Of a stretch of 64,000 bases of DNA, positions 32,826 to 44,587 are shown piece after piece. Positions within the stretch are counted from its first letter, which is position 1. Every line of letters begins with the position of its first letter. A program made the translations under genes and the position numbers. Source of the stretch: Corbicula japonica (lineage: Eukaryota > Mollusca > Bivalvia > Venerida > Cyrenidae); the NCBI GenBank assembly GCA_038501625.1, contig JAZAYU010000038.1:558001-622000 (forward strand), written 5' to 3'. The notes below the pieces were generated by a model. The model saw only the letters and a program-made list of their open reading frames with translations. It was not told the origin of the DNA and searched no databases.

Positions 32826-35072
32826 CTGGACGAATTATGGGTCATGTATTATGTTTATTATTACCTATTAATAGAGGATGTTTAATATGTACAATTAGTT
32901 TGACCCAAGAGAGAAAAGAGGGTTACTAAAAAAGTTCAGGAAAGATGTTGTTTTGGTAAATACATGGTAAATACATGTTTTTTGTTACTAAGGATTCAAA
33001 GTTATTGTTTTAGAAATGAAATGTAATGTTATAAACGTTTTTATGGGTAGAAACCTTAGTTTTTGAAGTGAAATTGTTGAGTGAATTTGACGAGGTAGGA
33101 TTCAAAGTTATTGTTTTAGAAATGAAATGTAATGTTATAAACGTTTTTATGGGTAGAAACCTTAGTTTTTGAAGTGAAATTGTTGAGTGAATTTGACGAG
33201 GTAGAAGAACTTTTTGAACATCACTTTCATTAAGTTATGTTTGACTGCTCTCCCCTTTCAGTAAATTATGTTTGATTTCTCTCCCTTTGCATGTAAATAT
33301 TGTATAGGAAGGATTCACAGGTAAAAATAGATTCACTGATAAGATTATTGACCTAAGCAACCTTGTTAGCTGTACAAATTTTTGTATGACTTGCATTCAG
33401 TTTACTAAAAGTTAGCTTGTGTTGATGCATGATCTGAAACCAAAATCTTTATACCCACAAATGAACACAAGTTCAAAAAGTGGATAAGTGCATGTGGTCG
33501 GCTGTATTTCATTATTGACAAAGCAAAAAAAAATTAAAAGTGGACATGCAAATTGAGTTGATATTTTGTTGGAGGAAAAGGACCTACAGAAAGAAATCCA
33601 GACCCTATTCGAGCCTCTTATATTCCGCTTTAGGTATAGAAAATTAAGTCAATCTTTTAGCTGTAGACATTTTTTGCATGGCAGAATAGTAATTTTCGGG
33701 GAGAAGAATTAATATAAGCTATCCTCTGATAGCTTGTTTTCTCATCCTCTCAAATATACTTGTATTGTCTTGCTCTGTTATACATCGATGTATATGTATA
33801 ATTTGAAATAAATACTGTTTAAACCAATAGTAATTTTGAGGCATCTATATAACTTTTCTCTTTTGAATTATGGTACTATAAATTTGGAACCATTTGCCCT
33901 AATCAATTAATAATAATATCCTTCTCGTCCCCAGCTTCAATACCTGCCTTGCATCTAAAAAACAATTACAACAACAACAAAAACAATACATTTAATTTCC
34001 ACATTTGATAAAATATACTTAATGACAATGAACAACAGGAAACAGATTGAACCAATTGATTGTCACATTTAGCAAAAAGTGTTTTTTTTATTTTCGAGGT
34101 ACAGTTTTTATTACGCAATAACTTTTTTATTATTAATAAATTTTCATAATTTTGGTATCTAAATTACTGCAATGCATTCGGTATTATGAAACTGTGAAAA
34201 TGTTGATAATATGTATATTTCCTTGTCAAAATGCAATTATCCCCACCATCCTTTTTAATGTCCTTATTACGTATATTAACATAATTACTGGCAAGAATAC
34301 CTACATACATAATTAGCCATATTAATTTTACAATATCTTTAACTTAAATATACAGACAAGATCAGTCATGATACACCATAAAGATACTGAAACTGCACCT
34401 GTTTCTGACCACCTCCAGCTCAAGATTATATAATGCATGCTTTAACTGCTTGATATGAAAATACTATGAGAATTTCTATGAATCTTTTCAATTAATGCTT
34501 GCCTTTTCCCTGACAAATATAAACCTTGACACTTTTATCTAAGTTTCAGTTAAACATTTCAATGCTCAAGTTATGTCAGATGAGCGAAACTTACTTCAAG
34601 GTTCAGAATTTTCTGTTAAATTTACAGCAAATATCTTATCACAAGGAACCATTGTTTACACTGTGGATTGCATAAAACACCTTTTTACTTTGCATCATTT
34701 AATATTGCAACATCTATTTACATGTACGTCAGAAGTTCTCATGTCTATGTTTTGTGAAATCTAGTCTAACTAAATGTTTTTAATACATTGCTTAACTTAA
34801 TGCGGACAATATCCACTTCCCTCTAGCCAGGGATCTTTCATCCATGCTGATATTCTTGAAGATATCATAATCACATCATTGCCAGTCATATGTGATATTC
34901 AATAAAATTTACTACTTATATAACTACTTATACTTGATGTCTATTTCATATCATAGGTCAAACAACTATTCACTTCATATCTACATTCAATTCAATCCAC
35001 AACTTGGCTCAAGGACATTACATCATTATCATGAATGTCGTCCACATATAACACGTGTGTGTTATACTTTTC
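32826..35072. other. 2.2-kb insertion in intron 1 of gene A
   Basis: Gene B runs directly from the GGTGACGAC flank to TCTTAGTCAATATAAG; gene A has about 2.25 kb between these points. It holds a perfect tandem duplication (32991-33202). A stretch near 33750-33830 ends in AATTTGAAATAAATACTG and could be an old 3' UTR. The 34573-34764 and 34892-35107 frames have no recognisable features. Type of insertion unknown. Confidence 0.6.
32991..33202. repeat. Perfect 106-bp tandem duplication
   Basis: Two copies of 106 bp (starting AGGATTCAAAGTTATTGTTT at 32991 and 33097) appear identical by eye, which implies a very recent duplication. Confidence 0.95.
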
Positions 35073-35834
35073 TTGTTAAAATCTTAGTCAATATAAGTTT
35101 GCAATAAAATTATAATAATAAAATAATATTATCGTATGATGGACATTTTACTATAAATTGTACGTCTTCTCTCTGAAATAAAGACAAGACAAGTCATGCT
35201 GACTAAAATGAAACAAGAATATTAATACTTAGTATAATGCATTCAATACGCTCAATATTTTCCCAATGCCGAGAGCTTTGAATACGGTCACACAACGCTG
35301 CTTTTACGGTGTAACCTTATTTCAAATAAAAAGGAGATGCATCGAAGTTTTGTCATTGTGTGGTTCAAGAAGAATGTATCAGTGATAAAACCGCGGAATT
35401 ACTGTTTGGTGAGCAGCAATTTAATAAAAGATAATGTCTATATGTTTAGCCGTCTGCGAGTTTTATAAATGGTACTGATTCTGCCGTTTAGTGAGACGCA
35501 AGCCAAATGTACTCTGTTCTGATATAATAGCCGTTTCGCCGCCAGAAAGGTAAAAATGGTTACCGTTCTGGCATGGTCATTTGTTGGGCCAGCCACTTAA
35601 AATGTTTACCATTCAGGTATAACTGTCGTTTAAGAATAGCTACCGTTCTGATATAGCCGTTCGGTGAGCCACCAGCTATTTAAAGAATGGTTACCATTCG
35701 TTTATGTCTGTTTGATGAGCTCGTTTACTTAATTACTTTTGATATGAAGGGCAAAATGTTCTCAAAAATGTTTGCCTTAAACCTGTTAAAATAATCTCTA
35801 AATTCTAATTGTTTTATATCAAACTAATTAATAC

Positions 35835-36129
35835 CTTTGTAATATACCTTCCACCCTGTGCGAGGATATGCTGTTTTAGTTCCGTCTGAAGGGTAGTAGG
35901 TCGAAATCTCGCATATAGACTCCGCTTCGTTAACGTAGGCTGCTTCACAACCGTAACAGTCCTGGCATTTCGCCAAACACATTATCAATGAAAGAGGTTT
36001 CATCGAAAACAATGCATTGCCAAAAGTTACGTTTATTTCGGGCCATCGCAACCATTTTTTCCTTAGCGTGACAGATTCAGCCGTTGGAAGCAAAACATGA
36101 TGTAAAAGAAATAAAACTAAATACTTCAT
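35835..36129 (-). CDS. Gene A exon 1: signal peptide and PAN/apple-like module
   Basis: 295 bp from ATG at 36129 to donor AAAG|GTATTA, phase 1, same as gene B. Upstream in-frame codons to 36177 exist, but the MKYL start matches gene B and begins the signal peptide (MKYLVLFLLHHVLLPTAES). The PAN/apple-like module reads CLAKCQDCYGCEAAYV...SICEI...GWKVYYK and has one cysteine more than gene B (QDCYGC versus QNYYGC), leaving an odd number in the module. Complete predicted product 253 aa, secreted. Likely function as for gene B. Confidence 0.88.
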
Positions 36130-36206
36130 TGTTAATGTTTTTCTTGTTTTGTGCGTTTTTAAATTCAAAATCGTCACTACACTAATGTGTCTGATGAACT
36201 CCCTGA

Positions 36207-36212
36207 CTTATA
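36207..36212 (-). promoter_or_regulatory. Gene A TATA-like element
   Basis: TATAAG in the same conserved context and at the same distance (78 bp) from the ATG as in gene B. Confidence 0.45.
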
Positions 36213-36654
36213 TTGTTTCACCGTTCAAGAACAATTTCAAAGTGACAAGTATGACAGTATTCTGCCTATCAACAAACATTAGATCTACTTCTTGACATAT
36301 TGTTTTTAAATATTTAGTGAAATCAATGGTTCGCAACACTTTGATCGAAAATATAAGTCATCATAGCACCACTTAAAGCAGATAATTGAGCGAAACTTTA
36401 ACCCAACAAGGCAAACTCAGAATACGCTAGCTCCAAACAACGAAACAGTGAAGCTGAAGGTTTACTGCTTTTGAACGGCCAATGACTGAACAGTTTTCCA
36501 CTCATGTTCTAAACTAGGTTATAGGATGCAGTAACTTCATATTTACCCAAGATTGCCCTCATAAAACAAGTGCAAATTATCTTGTTTAATTAGCTTTTAC
36601 CCTCCTCAGATCCACAAAGTTCCATGTGAAAGTTTACAAACGGATAAAAACATA

Positions 36655-36905
36655 AGAAAAAATGTGAAATAAGCATATCAGGAATGGTCACAAGTATCAG
36701 GTACTGCCTTGCCACAGAGCCAAAAAGTAGAGAAAAGGAGAAGTGAGATTGAGTGACAAGGATCCTTTTCAAAATAATCGCAACAAACACACAAGTAAGA
36801 ATGAGAGCCCGTCGGGTTATGGCCATTAAACGGTGAATGGCAAAACAATACGGCACTAGGGATTAAAATCAGAGAAGCTTTGAATCGAATAGCCCTGTCA
36901 AGCAA
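36655..36905. repeat. Dispersed hairpin repeat copy
   Basis: GCATATCAGGAATGGTCACA near 36674, GGGTTATGGCC, then GAATGGCAAAACAATACGGC near 36836. Same position relative to gene A as 20631-20965 to gene B, so it predates the segmental duplication. Confidence 0.65.
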
Positions 36906-37185
36906 AACATGTGAGTACACAAGAGGAAGAGAATATACATCCGTAAACGAAAAAAAAAACAATTTAAATGACCACATCAATAATATGATACTGACAAGTA
37001 TATGTTTTATCCCTTTGCCTAATGTAAGAATGTTAACTGTATAATCAATTTTTAAAAATATGTATGATCTTAAATTTCCTGGTCGTTTTCAGATCGCGTA
37101 AAAAAGGTGACAAACTTTGAATAATTTATCTGTGATTGAAAGTTCTTTAAAAGGTGCTTTTGTTGTTTGAATTTATGTTGCTGTT

Positions 37186-37330
37186 TATTTTATTAGACGA
37201 AGTATCATTAAATAATAACAATAATAATAACAATAATAATAATAATACAATAATAATAATTATTAAAAAAAAATAATAATAATAATTATAATAATAATGA
37301 TACTTCGTCTAATAAAATAATAATTTATTA

Positions 37331-37374
<44 letters not shown>

Positions 37375-37375
37375 A
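37186..37375. repeat. Foldback with AAT/TTA microsatellite
   Basis: TATTTTATTAGACGAAGTAT (from 37188) and its complement (to about 37321) flank AAT-rich repeats; TTA repeats follow. The inverted arms are about 25 bp. Confidence 0.8.
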
Positions 37376-39074
37376 ATATTGCAAAACATAACATACTTTT
37401 ACTGAACCTTGCCTTTAAATGTAGAACCGTTTGTTTTATTGTGTCGATTCCGATTACGGTATTGCGCATGAGCAAAAAGGAGTACCTTGAAACTTTGAAA
37501 CCATGTCGCAAAATAAGGCTTCTGATTGGACAATCAAATTTCAATAGTCCAGATGGCTTGCTTCCGGATTTTAAAACTGAAAATCAGCCATTTTGTTTCA
37601 CATTTTCAGAAGTTCTTCTTCCATATGTTAGATAACAATTAACATTAAACTCGCCAAAAAATTAAGGTAAATAAGTTTCTACATTGATTTAATCCTAATA
37701 TTGTCAGAGTTAGGGTCTAACAGTAGACTCAATAGTAGGGATGCGTATTACGGTTGTTGTTCGATTTTGGTTAATTAATTGAAATACAGAGTGACAAAAA
37801 GACAGTTATTCCGGTTTCCCCAACATTCTAAACATTGGAAATTTACGATGTTTTTATAATTTTTTACTGCAATCATCAACAAGAAGAGTAAGTTTAACAT
37901 TGCAGTTTAGATAGTAATATCGATTGCTTTCGTTTTAATTTGGTGTGGGAAAGCGATTAGGTGTGGCGTTGAATTAATCCTGGATATTGTAGAGTGGACA
38001 GAACTGGTCAAATTAAATCTGAACTGTCAGCTAATGGCATTGAAGATGTGTGTTCATGATCAGGACTCGAACTCAATATTCTCAGATATAGCATACAGCT
38101 ACTCTGCTAATATAAGCTGAAATTTGAGGCATGGTAAAGTTGTATTTAAAAATGAGGCATAGTGTAGAATGATTTAAATATGAAGCACGGCGAAGCCGTG
38201 TTTACCACTTATTATTAATTTCAGATTTTAGCAATAATTGCTCTGTGAAACAAGTAACTGTTACAAGTTCAAAAGTGTTGCATGTTGAAGCCGTGTTGAC
38301 CATTAATAAATTGGTATAAATTTGAAAATTTATTTTATTTAGTTTTCACAGTATTAAAGTTTGTATCGAGCTTTTGTATACATGCCTGGGTCCAGATGTT
38401 TGAGTGTAATGAACGCTACAGACTTCCCAAAAAAGTGTCAGACATGTGGTCAGACAAGATGTGAAAAATTGTCTGACCGAAACAAATTCTGTTTGACTGA
38501 ACATTTAACACATTAAATAAGCAAAACACAGTACATGTGTATTACGGGTGTTTTTAGTGGTACGAATTGTCATTATGACAAATAAGAAAAATATTTCATT
38601 CGGATATCCTCACTCATTTCCCTCGGAACAGTCTCGAATAAAAAAAGCGAGTAAAATTGTAATTTAGCGAGTAAAATTGGAATATGCAGATCACATTTTT
38701 GCCAGACACTCGGTCATACAACATTGGAAATCACATCAGACCAGTACTAATTTTACCGGACAGGTCCGACGGTCCGGCGAATTTCAGGAAGTCTGGTGTC
38801 ACTAAGAAAATAAATTAAGTCATCGGAAAGTATATGCATACATTGGGCAAGTAATATCGTTTAAAAAATTTATTTTTTTTTTGTAATAATTGTATTTCAG
38901 TTTGAAGTATACACAAATATTATGAAAGATGCGTAACAAAGCTGGATTAAAGAGCATGACACTGGAATAGGAGAAAAATTAGAATACTGGAAAGGTATTT
39001 TTTTAAATTTACGCTTTATAAACAGTACAAACACTCTCACAGCACAGAATTTGTCCTTCCTTTACATGACTATG

Positions 39075-39398
39075 CAGGGCTGGACAAACCCACTAGCCCG
39101 ACGCCCTGGACAAGCTTAAAATTGTATGGGACAATCTCAAAATATCTGATTGCTTGTCCGTGGGCAAGCTCAATTTTTTTAGTGTAGCCTAGTTTAAACG
39201 CTAATTTGATATGCGCCATTCTCATTTAGCACCATATGCATACCATATTACAACATCAATAAGTGTATTACAAAATAACAAGTTTTGAGATCTGTTGACT
39301 AATTAGAATTTGCATATTTGCGCAAAAGTGGGACCAGCTGAAATGTTTACCCAGTTAGTTCTGGACAAGTTACAAAAAAAGAAATTCCTCCAGCCCTG
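39075..39398. mobile_element. CAGGGCTGGA-ended MITE
   Basis: CAGGGCTGGACAA at 39075 and its inverse TCCAGCCCTG ending at 39398 bound a 324-bp element with internal GGACAAG repeats. CAGGG-type ends suggest a hAT relative, but I do not see a clean 8-bp target duplication. Confidence 0.55.
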
Positions 39399-40224
39399 AT
39401 ATGGTGTACCATAATCTCTGGCATGTTCACACAATATCACCTGAACATGCCAAATTTTTAAAAGACACAGAATAAAACGCCACAAAGTTTCTCTGTGGAC
39501 CATGTTGTACATACATGATGGGTCCCAGTGGTCTATTTTTACCTGTATTAAGTGGGTAATTCTCATAATCTTGTTCACTTTTTTAGAAAACAAAACAATG
39601 CTGTTTCAGTTTTCAAAGTTAATAACTCAACCTACTTCATGGACACACCATTTTACCACATGGTCAGCCCATGTAAATCCAGATCAGATGGCACTGATGT
39701 AGATTTAAATCAGCTGGCACATCTTTTTGTGGTCTTAAAATGTGATAACACTTTGGTGTTATCGTAATCTTGTGTAGGACTTAAAGATGGCATGAACATT
39801 TTCATCATTACCATCTTCCTTTTATGTGATTTTAATAAAAAGACCATACATGTAATAAATAAATTGTGGCAACAGTATGAATTGTTCACTGTTAACTGCA
39901 ACAGCAATTTATGTACATCTTCTAAGGCACAAAAGGTACTTATATAACTGAATTACTAGTTATCAGAGAAGATTTAAAATAAAACATTTATTTTCAGAGA
40001 TGTGTATCACCAAGGCTATAGATACTCATGCAGAATTGGTAGACAGCTCATTTCCATAGTTAACAGATACAAGGTTTGCATAAATTTTCTTTATTTTCAA
40101 TTATTAAAGCTGCATGAATGTATAATAGAAATCACATTGAATCTACCGGTGCATGAATATAAGTTACTATGTTAGTTTTTTTACATTTTACTTCATGAAT
40201 ACATCCACATTAGTGACCAACGTA

Positions 40225-40290
40225 TATCCAGTTTAGCAGGCTCATCTGTGCAGTCTGATCAGGATCTACACTGTTTAAGTTTAGATTCAT
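40225..40290. repeat. Degenerate heterodont-bivalve interspersed repeat
   Basis: AGCAGGCTCATCTGTGCAGT followed by CTGATCAGGATCTACACTGT resembles a repeat I recall as abundant in heterodont clam genomes. Recognition is from memory and supports only the taxonomic guess. Confidence 0.4.
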
Positions 40291-41790
40291 GAGGTTTTTT
40301 CTGACCAAGAAGCATCCAGTTAAGATCCAGATCAGACACCAAAAATGTTCGGTTGACGTGGAACTATACTTTTGTCCATGTGATTTAAAGAGTCTCCATA
40401 GAGAAAGTCAAGAGTCAGGATACCTGAAGTAATTATCAGAGCATACAACATCAATTTTATTTTTGTGTCTAAATATTTTAAATCAATTTTGACTGTCGAC
40501 AAATAAATTTATAAAAATAGATGAAAAGGGAACTTTGAAAACCACCGAACACGACAAATATGAAAATACTGCAGGCTCGGTTTGATTGAGCCTGTTCATG
40601 GGCAATAATGGGATTGCATATTACTGCCCACGCCGCCTAGCCCCGGGTTGAGCGCAACTCAATATTTACACAAATAAACAGTACAATTTTGATCCATCCC
40701 AAACGATGGAATGCATATGGCGGTGAACATGGAACCTTCAATGAGGTATTTTCAGATTAATACCACTCCATGTTCAGCGGCATATGGTCCCCAGATAAAA
40801 GAATGGGTTTGCCCTAAACGAGAAAACAATGGGCGGAACTAAACATAATAGAATTTAGAAAGGGGATCTTAGAATATAAATCCTGCGTATCACAGTTAAC
40901 GCCAAAGGCAAAATTTTAAAAGCAGGAAGTATATCCTTGGGGGTGATTGGACAATATCCAAAACCTTATTAGATGGGATATTGAAACCACCTATGTTTAA
41001 ACTGGCCGAAATATAAAAACAAAAGTAATTTTAGAAGTACTATTAACTTTGTAAAGCACTATTAACTTTGTAAAGCAATAAGATAATTATATATTAATTA
41101 TTTTTGAAGATAAATTAATTTTCTGTTGAATTTAATATTTCAGGAAACAGCTTCACATGGAATGTTGTGAGGAGACAAGTTTAACTGTTCTTGACAGTAG
41201 AGGGAGCATAAAGTCTACATATATATTTCATTGTGCTACTAATTCCTGCAATAGAAGGTGCTGCTTTGGAAGTTTATGCAACTTGACAAGAAAAATAATT
41301 GTCTATACAATTGTACTGTGTGATTGTGATATCAAATAATACAAAAACGTTTTAATGTAGACCTCATTGAAGAACAGTAAATGAATAACACTATCAGTAT
41401 AATTTTGTTATGAATATAATTTGCTGTTAAATGGAACCATAGAAAATAGGAATAGACTCCTTCAGCATTTGCTTTTCTGTTCATGGACTAATTTGATTGT
41501 TTCATTCTATTCGGATAATAAATTCCTCTACTCTCACTTATAGTATTATCCTAAGTCCTCAGACCCAAAAGTATGTTTGTTGATTTCAAGCTTGAATATT
41601 CAAAGAATATGACAAGCTTCGCTACTTGCTCTGTAATTGGGGTCACCATATTCCAACTCAGAAAGTAAGGTGTTGTGGAATGATGTTTTACAATCTACCT
41701 TGTTAACCAGATTTTTATAAGTCTACATTTCTTATACCATCACATTTTGCATTTTGATCACATTTGTGTGATGTTTAACTAAGAGTTTAC

Positions 41791-44138
41791 AGGCAAACTG
41801 GTGTATTCAACATCTCACAGAATTCTTTCAAACTTCACAGAATCATTCAACTCACTAAGATGTAGTGTTGCATTTTACAACCCCGACCAGTTTTGGTTAA
41901 AAAGTAAAACAACAAAAGATAACTTGTTTCTTTGTTTACTGTTAAACATACGATATTCTTCACTTTTGATTCGTCGATTCCAAGAGAGGCAGTGCCTTAG
42001 TTCATATTATATTTCACGTATCCGAAATGTCATTAAGTTTAAGGTATTTGATGCATTTTTCGTTCATGATACTACTAGTTGTCCCTCTACTGATATAGAT
42101 GAAAATGTCAGTCATGCGGTATGTTGCCACTCTTAACCATTTTAAATTGCAATGTTTTAACCCATTGAATTAATTAAATAGTTTATACGAACATTTTCAA
42201 AATCATTGAAGAAGAAACTATAGTGTTACATGTAGCATTTGCAACTTTGTATTCACGTTGAAATAGTATAAGCTCTCTATTGAACAATTTAGTTTTATTG
42301 ACTTTTCTCCAGGGTAAACTATTTATAACGTTTCCTGGAAATACTGAGTGCGAATAGTCTACTTTAACATGAACTTTTCAAGAGTTTCAATACAAATGAA
42401 GCTTTTTTGATATTTAAATAGATTACGTTCTGAATGCATTACCTATAATTGTCAAACAAGACATTTAAACTTACATTGTGACGGGAAAGGAATAAATGGT
42501 TTAAATTAAAATGTTGTTTTTAATATTGACAAACAGTGAAAAATAAATACTTAATTGAGCCTTATCTGAATTTAAAATAACCAACAATTGAAAATATTTG
42601 TTAAATAAACAAAAATGACAACAAACCAACTTGCACATTTATGTTTGCCTGTTGAGAGTAATTTTTAAGTAAGCTAATAACAGCATCGTGTTCTAGCGCA
42701 TACACTGAACATTGACGAAAATAATCTTGTTTTTCAGCATTTGTCATTGAAATACCTCACCGTCAAACTATTCAAAGATTCAGCCGAGCAGACTGTGTTT
42801 TCATCCGGTTACTTTTCAAATCAGAAAATACAAAGCTACCATCCATGCATTTTCGCTACCATGATTAGATTTCTTAGTGTACAAACTGTTTATTCTTTAA
42901 AAAGAACCTCACATTTTAAATTTAAACAATGATTTTAATGCATTAAAGGTACCCCAAATATTTAAAAAATCGACCGGAACCAAAAGTGCGAAACTGTACC
43001 CTGTCCACTACATCTAATTTGAATTCATTGGCGGTGTATAATATTACTCTGGCGGGTCAACGATTAATTCGTTCTGTGTACGTTAGACTACGCATGCGTA
43101 CGCATAATTAATCAACCTTATTTGCATCTCTCGCGGTAAGGCATCAATTTTATACTGTATACCTTTATCGTCGTAAAATAAGTAAATGTCTTGAATGGAC
43201 TTGTTTGTGTGTTTTGTCTGTAGCCTTATTAATTTTAACAATCGATGCAAAACGTACTGTTTATAACATGTTTTTACATACAGTCGAACTTCGATGGCTC
43301 GAACTCCACGGGGCCGGCAAATTTGTTCGAGCCATCGGTAGTTCGAGCGATCCGTGGTTGGTACATGCATGTGAGCATGCGTTTTTGTTCACTAAACTTA
43401 GCTAACACATAACAATTAGTAATATTTGTTATTTTTATGTATTAAATGTAATACATTATCTAATTAAAATCGATTTCCCCCTTTAAACGTCTGTGATGAC
43501 ATTGAATTTGAGTTCTAGAAGTAAAAAACTTCTATAATTTTCAACGTAATTTTATAAATGCGAATAAATAATTACCATTTAAAAAAGTTAACAGTTTGTT
43601 TATAATCATGATTTTTGCGGAGTAAATCAACAAAACAATCAAAATAGTTTAATTCCTTTAATGTGTCATTTAACGACTTAATTAAAAAACGCATCATCCT
43701 AATGGGAGAGACATTTTCGCGCCTTTGTTCGCACCTTTGATGATTACCGATAACAGTTTGTTCGAGCCAAGGGGTGTCAAAAACATTGAAAACTAACCGT
43801 CGGGACCTTGAATATTTACACTTCAAATTCATCCTTTACGATAAAGTCTTATTCATCTATTGTAACCAATCATAATTTCTGATGGTGAACTGTGTGACGT
43901 ATTACTTTAAAAGGCGTGGCTACTGTAGAGCCGTTCACAATTTATTAGACGTTGCACGATGTTTTGACGTGTGACGTCACCGTGAACGCATGTTATGCCA
44001 CGAGTTGCTGCGAAAAAGCGTGCCGTCATTCACTTTGTCGTCAACGTAGCTGTTCCAACAGCCATTCGAAAAAGCCGTAATATCACGAATTCCTCTAGTT
44101 ATTTCTGTATTAATGAAATTATTTATGAGTGTAAATAT
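41791..44138. other. Unit 2 intergenic sequence
   Basis: The part around 41990-42640 matches 21960-22650 in unit 1. The frames at 41801-42136 and 42741-42932 have no homologue in other units and no recognised domain. The right part holds the Tigger-like fragment. No gene supported. Confidence 0.45.
43278..43830. mobile_element. Pogo/Tigger-like fragment
   Basis: TACAGTCGAACTTCGATGGC at 43280 is the typical terminal sequence, followed by GTTCGAGCC motifs in both directions (about 43323 and 43760). The right terminal repeat is not found, so the copy is truncated. No transposase seen. Confidence 0.5.
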
Positions 44139-44293
44139 AAGGATTGAATCAATATTTGATAGTTTCCATTTGGGTATGAAAAACAGTTGGATTGTTTAAA
44201 GTACGCGTGAAGCCCTTCGGGCTTCACACACTTTAAACAACCCAACTGTTTTCCATACCCAAATGGAAACCATCAACTGTCGATTCAATCCTT
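44139..44293. repeat. 155-bp palindrome
   Basis: Arms of about 70 bp (GTTTCCATTTGGGTATG on the left, mirrored on the right) around AAGCCC-TTCG-GGGCTT. A few mismatches only. It sits next to the 3' side of the R2/NeSL-like LINE. Confidence 0.88.
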
Positions 44294-44587
44294 AATTAGT
44301 GTTCGAAATGGGATGTGTGACCAACTCTTCCCTTTTCATGAAAATGTACACATTCATAATGCTATCCACATATTAAACGCATTTATTAAATTCCGGAATG
44401 AGAGTTGAATAACAGATGTTCTGCTGAAGGTAGACGTCATCAGCCGAGTTACCATCCGTCCGCAGGTGTTTCGCTCCATTTACACTCGGGACACCCTCGG
44501 GATGGCGGAGCAGGTAGGGTTGATCAGGCCCTACCCCGTCTACCTTGGCTGCCATTCATGTTTGCTACGGAGCATCCATAGCCAGCT

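Larger units (their letters stand above)
38901..41300 (+). pseudogene. Possible decayed multi-exon gene
   Basis: Several stretches look like exons bounded by AG and GT but contain stops or phase clashes. At 38901-38995 a TTTCAG acceptor precedes FEVYTNIMKDA, then one stop, then SWIKEHDTGIGEKLEYWK and AAAG|GT. At about 39587-39935 a TTTTTTAG acceptor precedes a frame with a single stop at 39765, ending AAAAG|GT. At about 40000-40074, TTTTCAG is followed by DVYHQGYRYSCRIGRQLIS and AAG|GT. At about 41144, TTTCAG. I do not recognise the family, and phases do not join cleanly. This could be chance. Confidence 0.22.
37430..41790. other. Unit-2-specific 4.4-kb block
   Basis: Unit 1 passes from the counterpart of 37430 (about 21735) to that of about 41990 within some 300 bp, so this block is inserted in unit 2 or lost from unit 1. 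It holds hAT-like and other inverted-repeat fragments (CAGACTTCCC at about 38419 inverted at about 38790), a heterodont-type repeat at 40225-40290 and possible decayed exons (38901-41300). A small inverted pair (CATATGGCGGTGAACATGG and its near-complement) lies at about 40715-40790. Confidence 0.5.
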
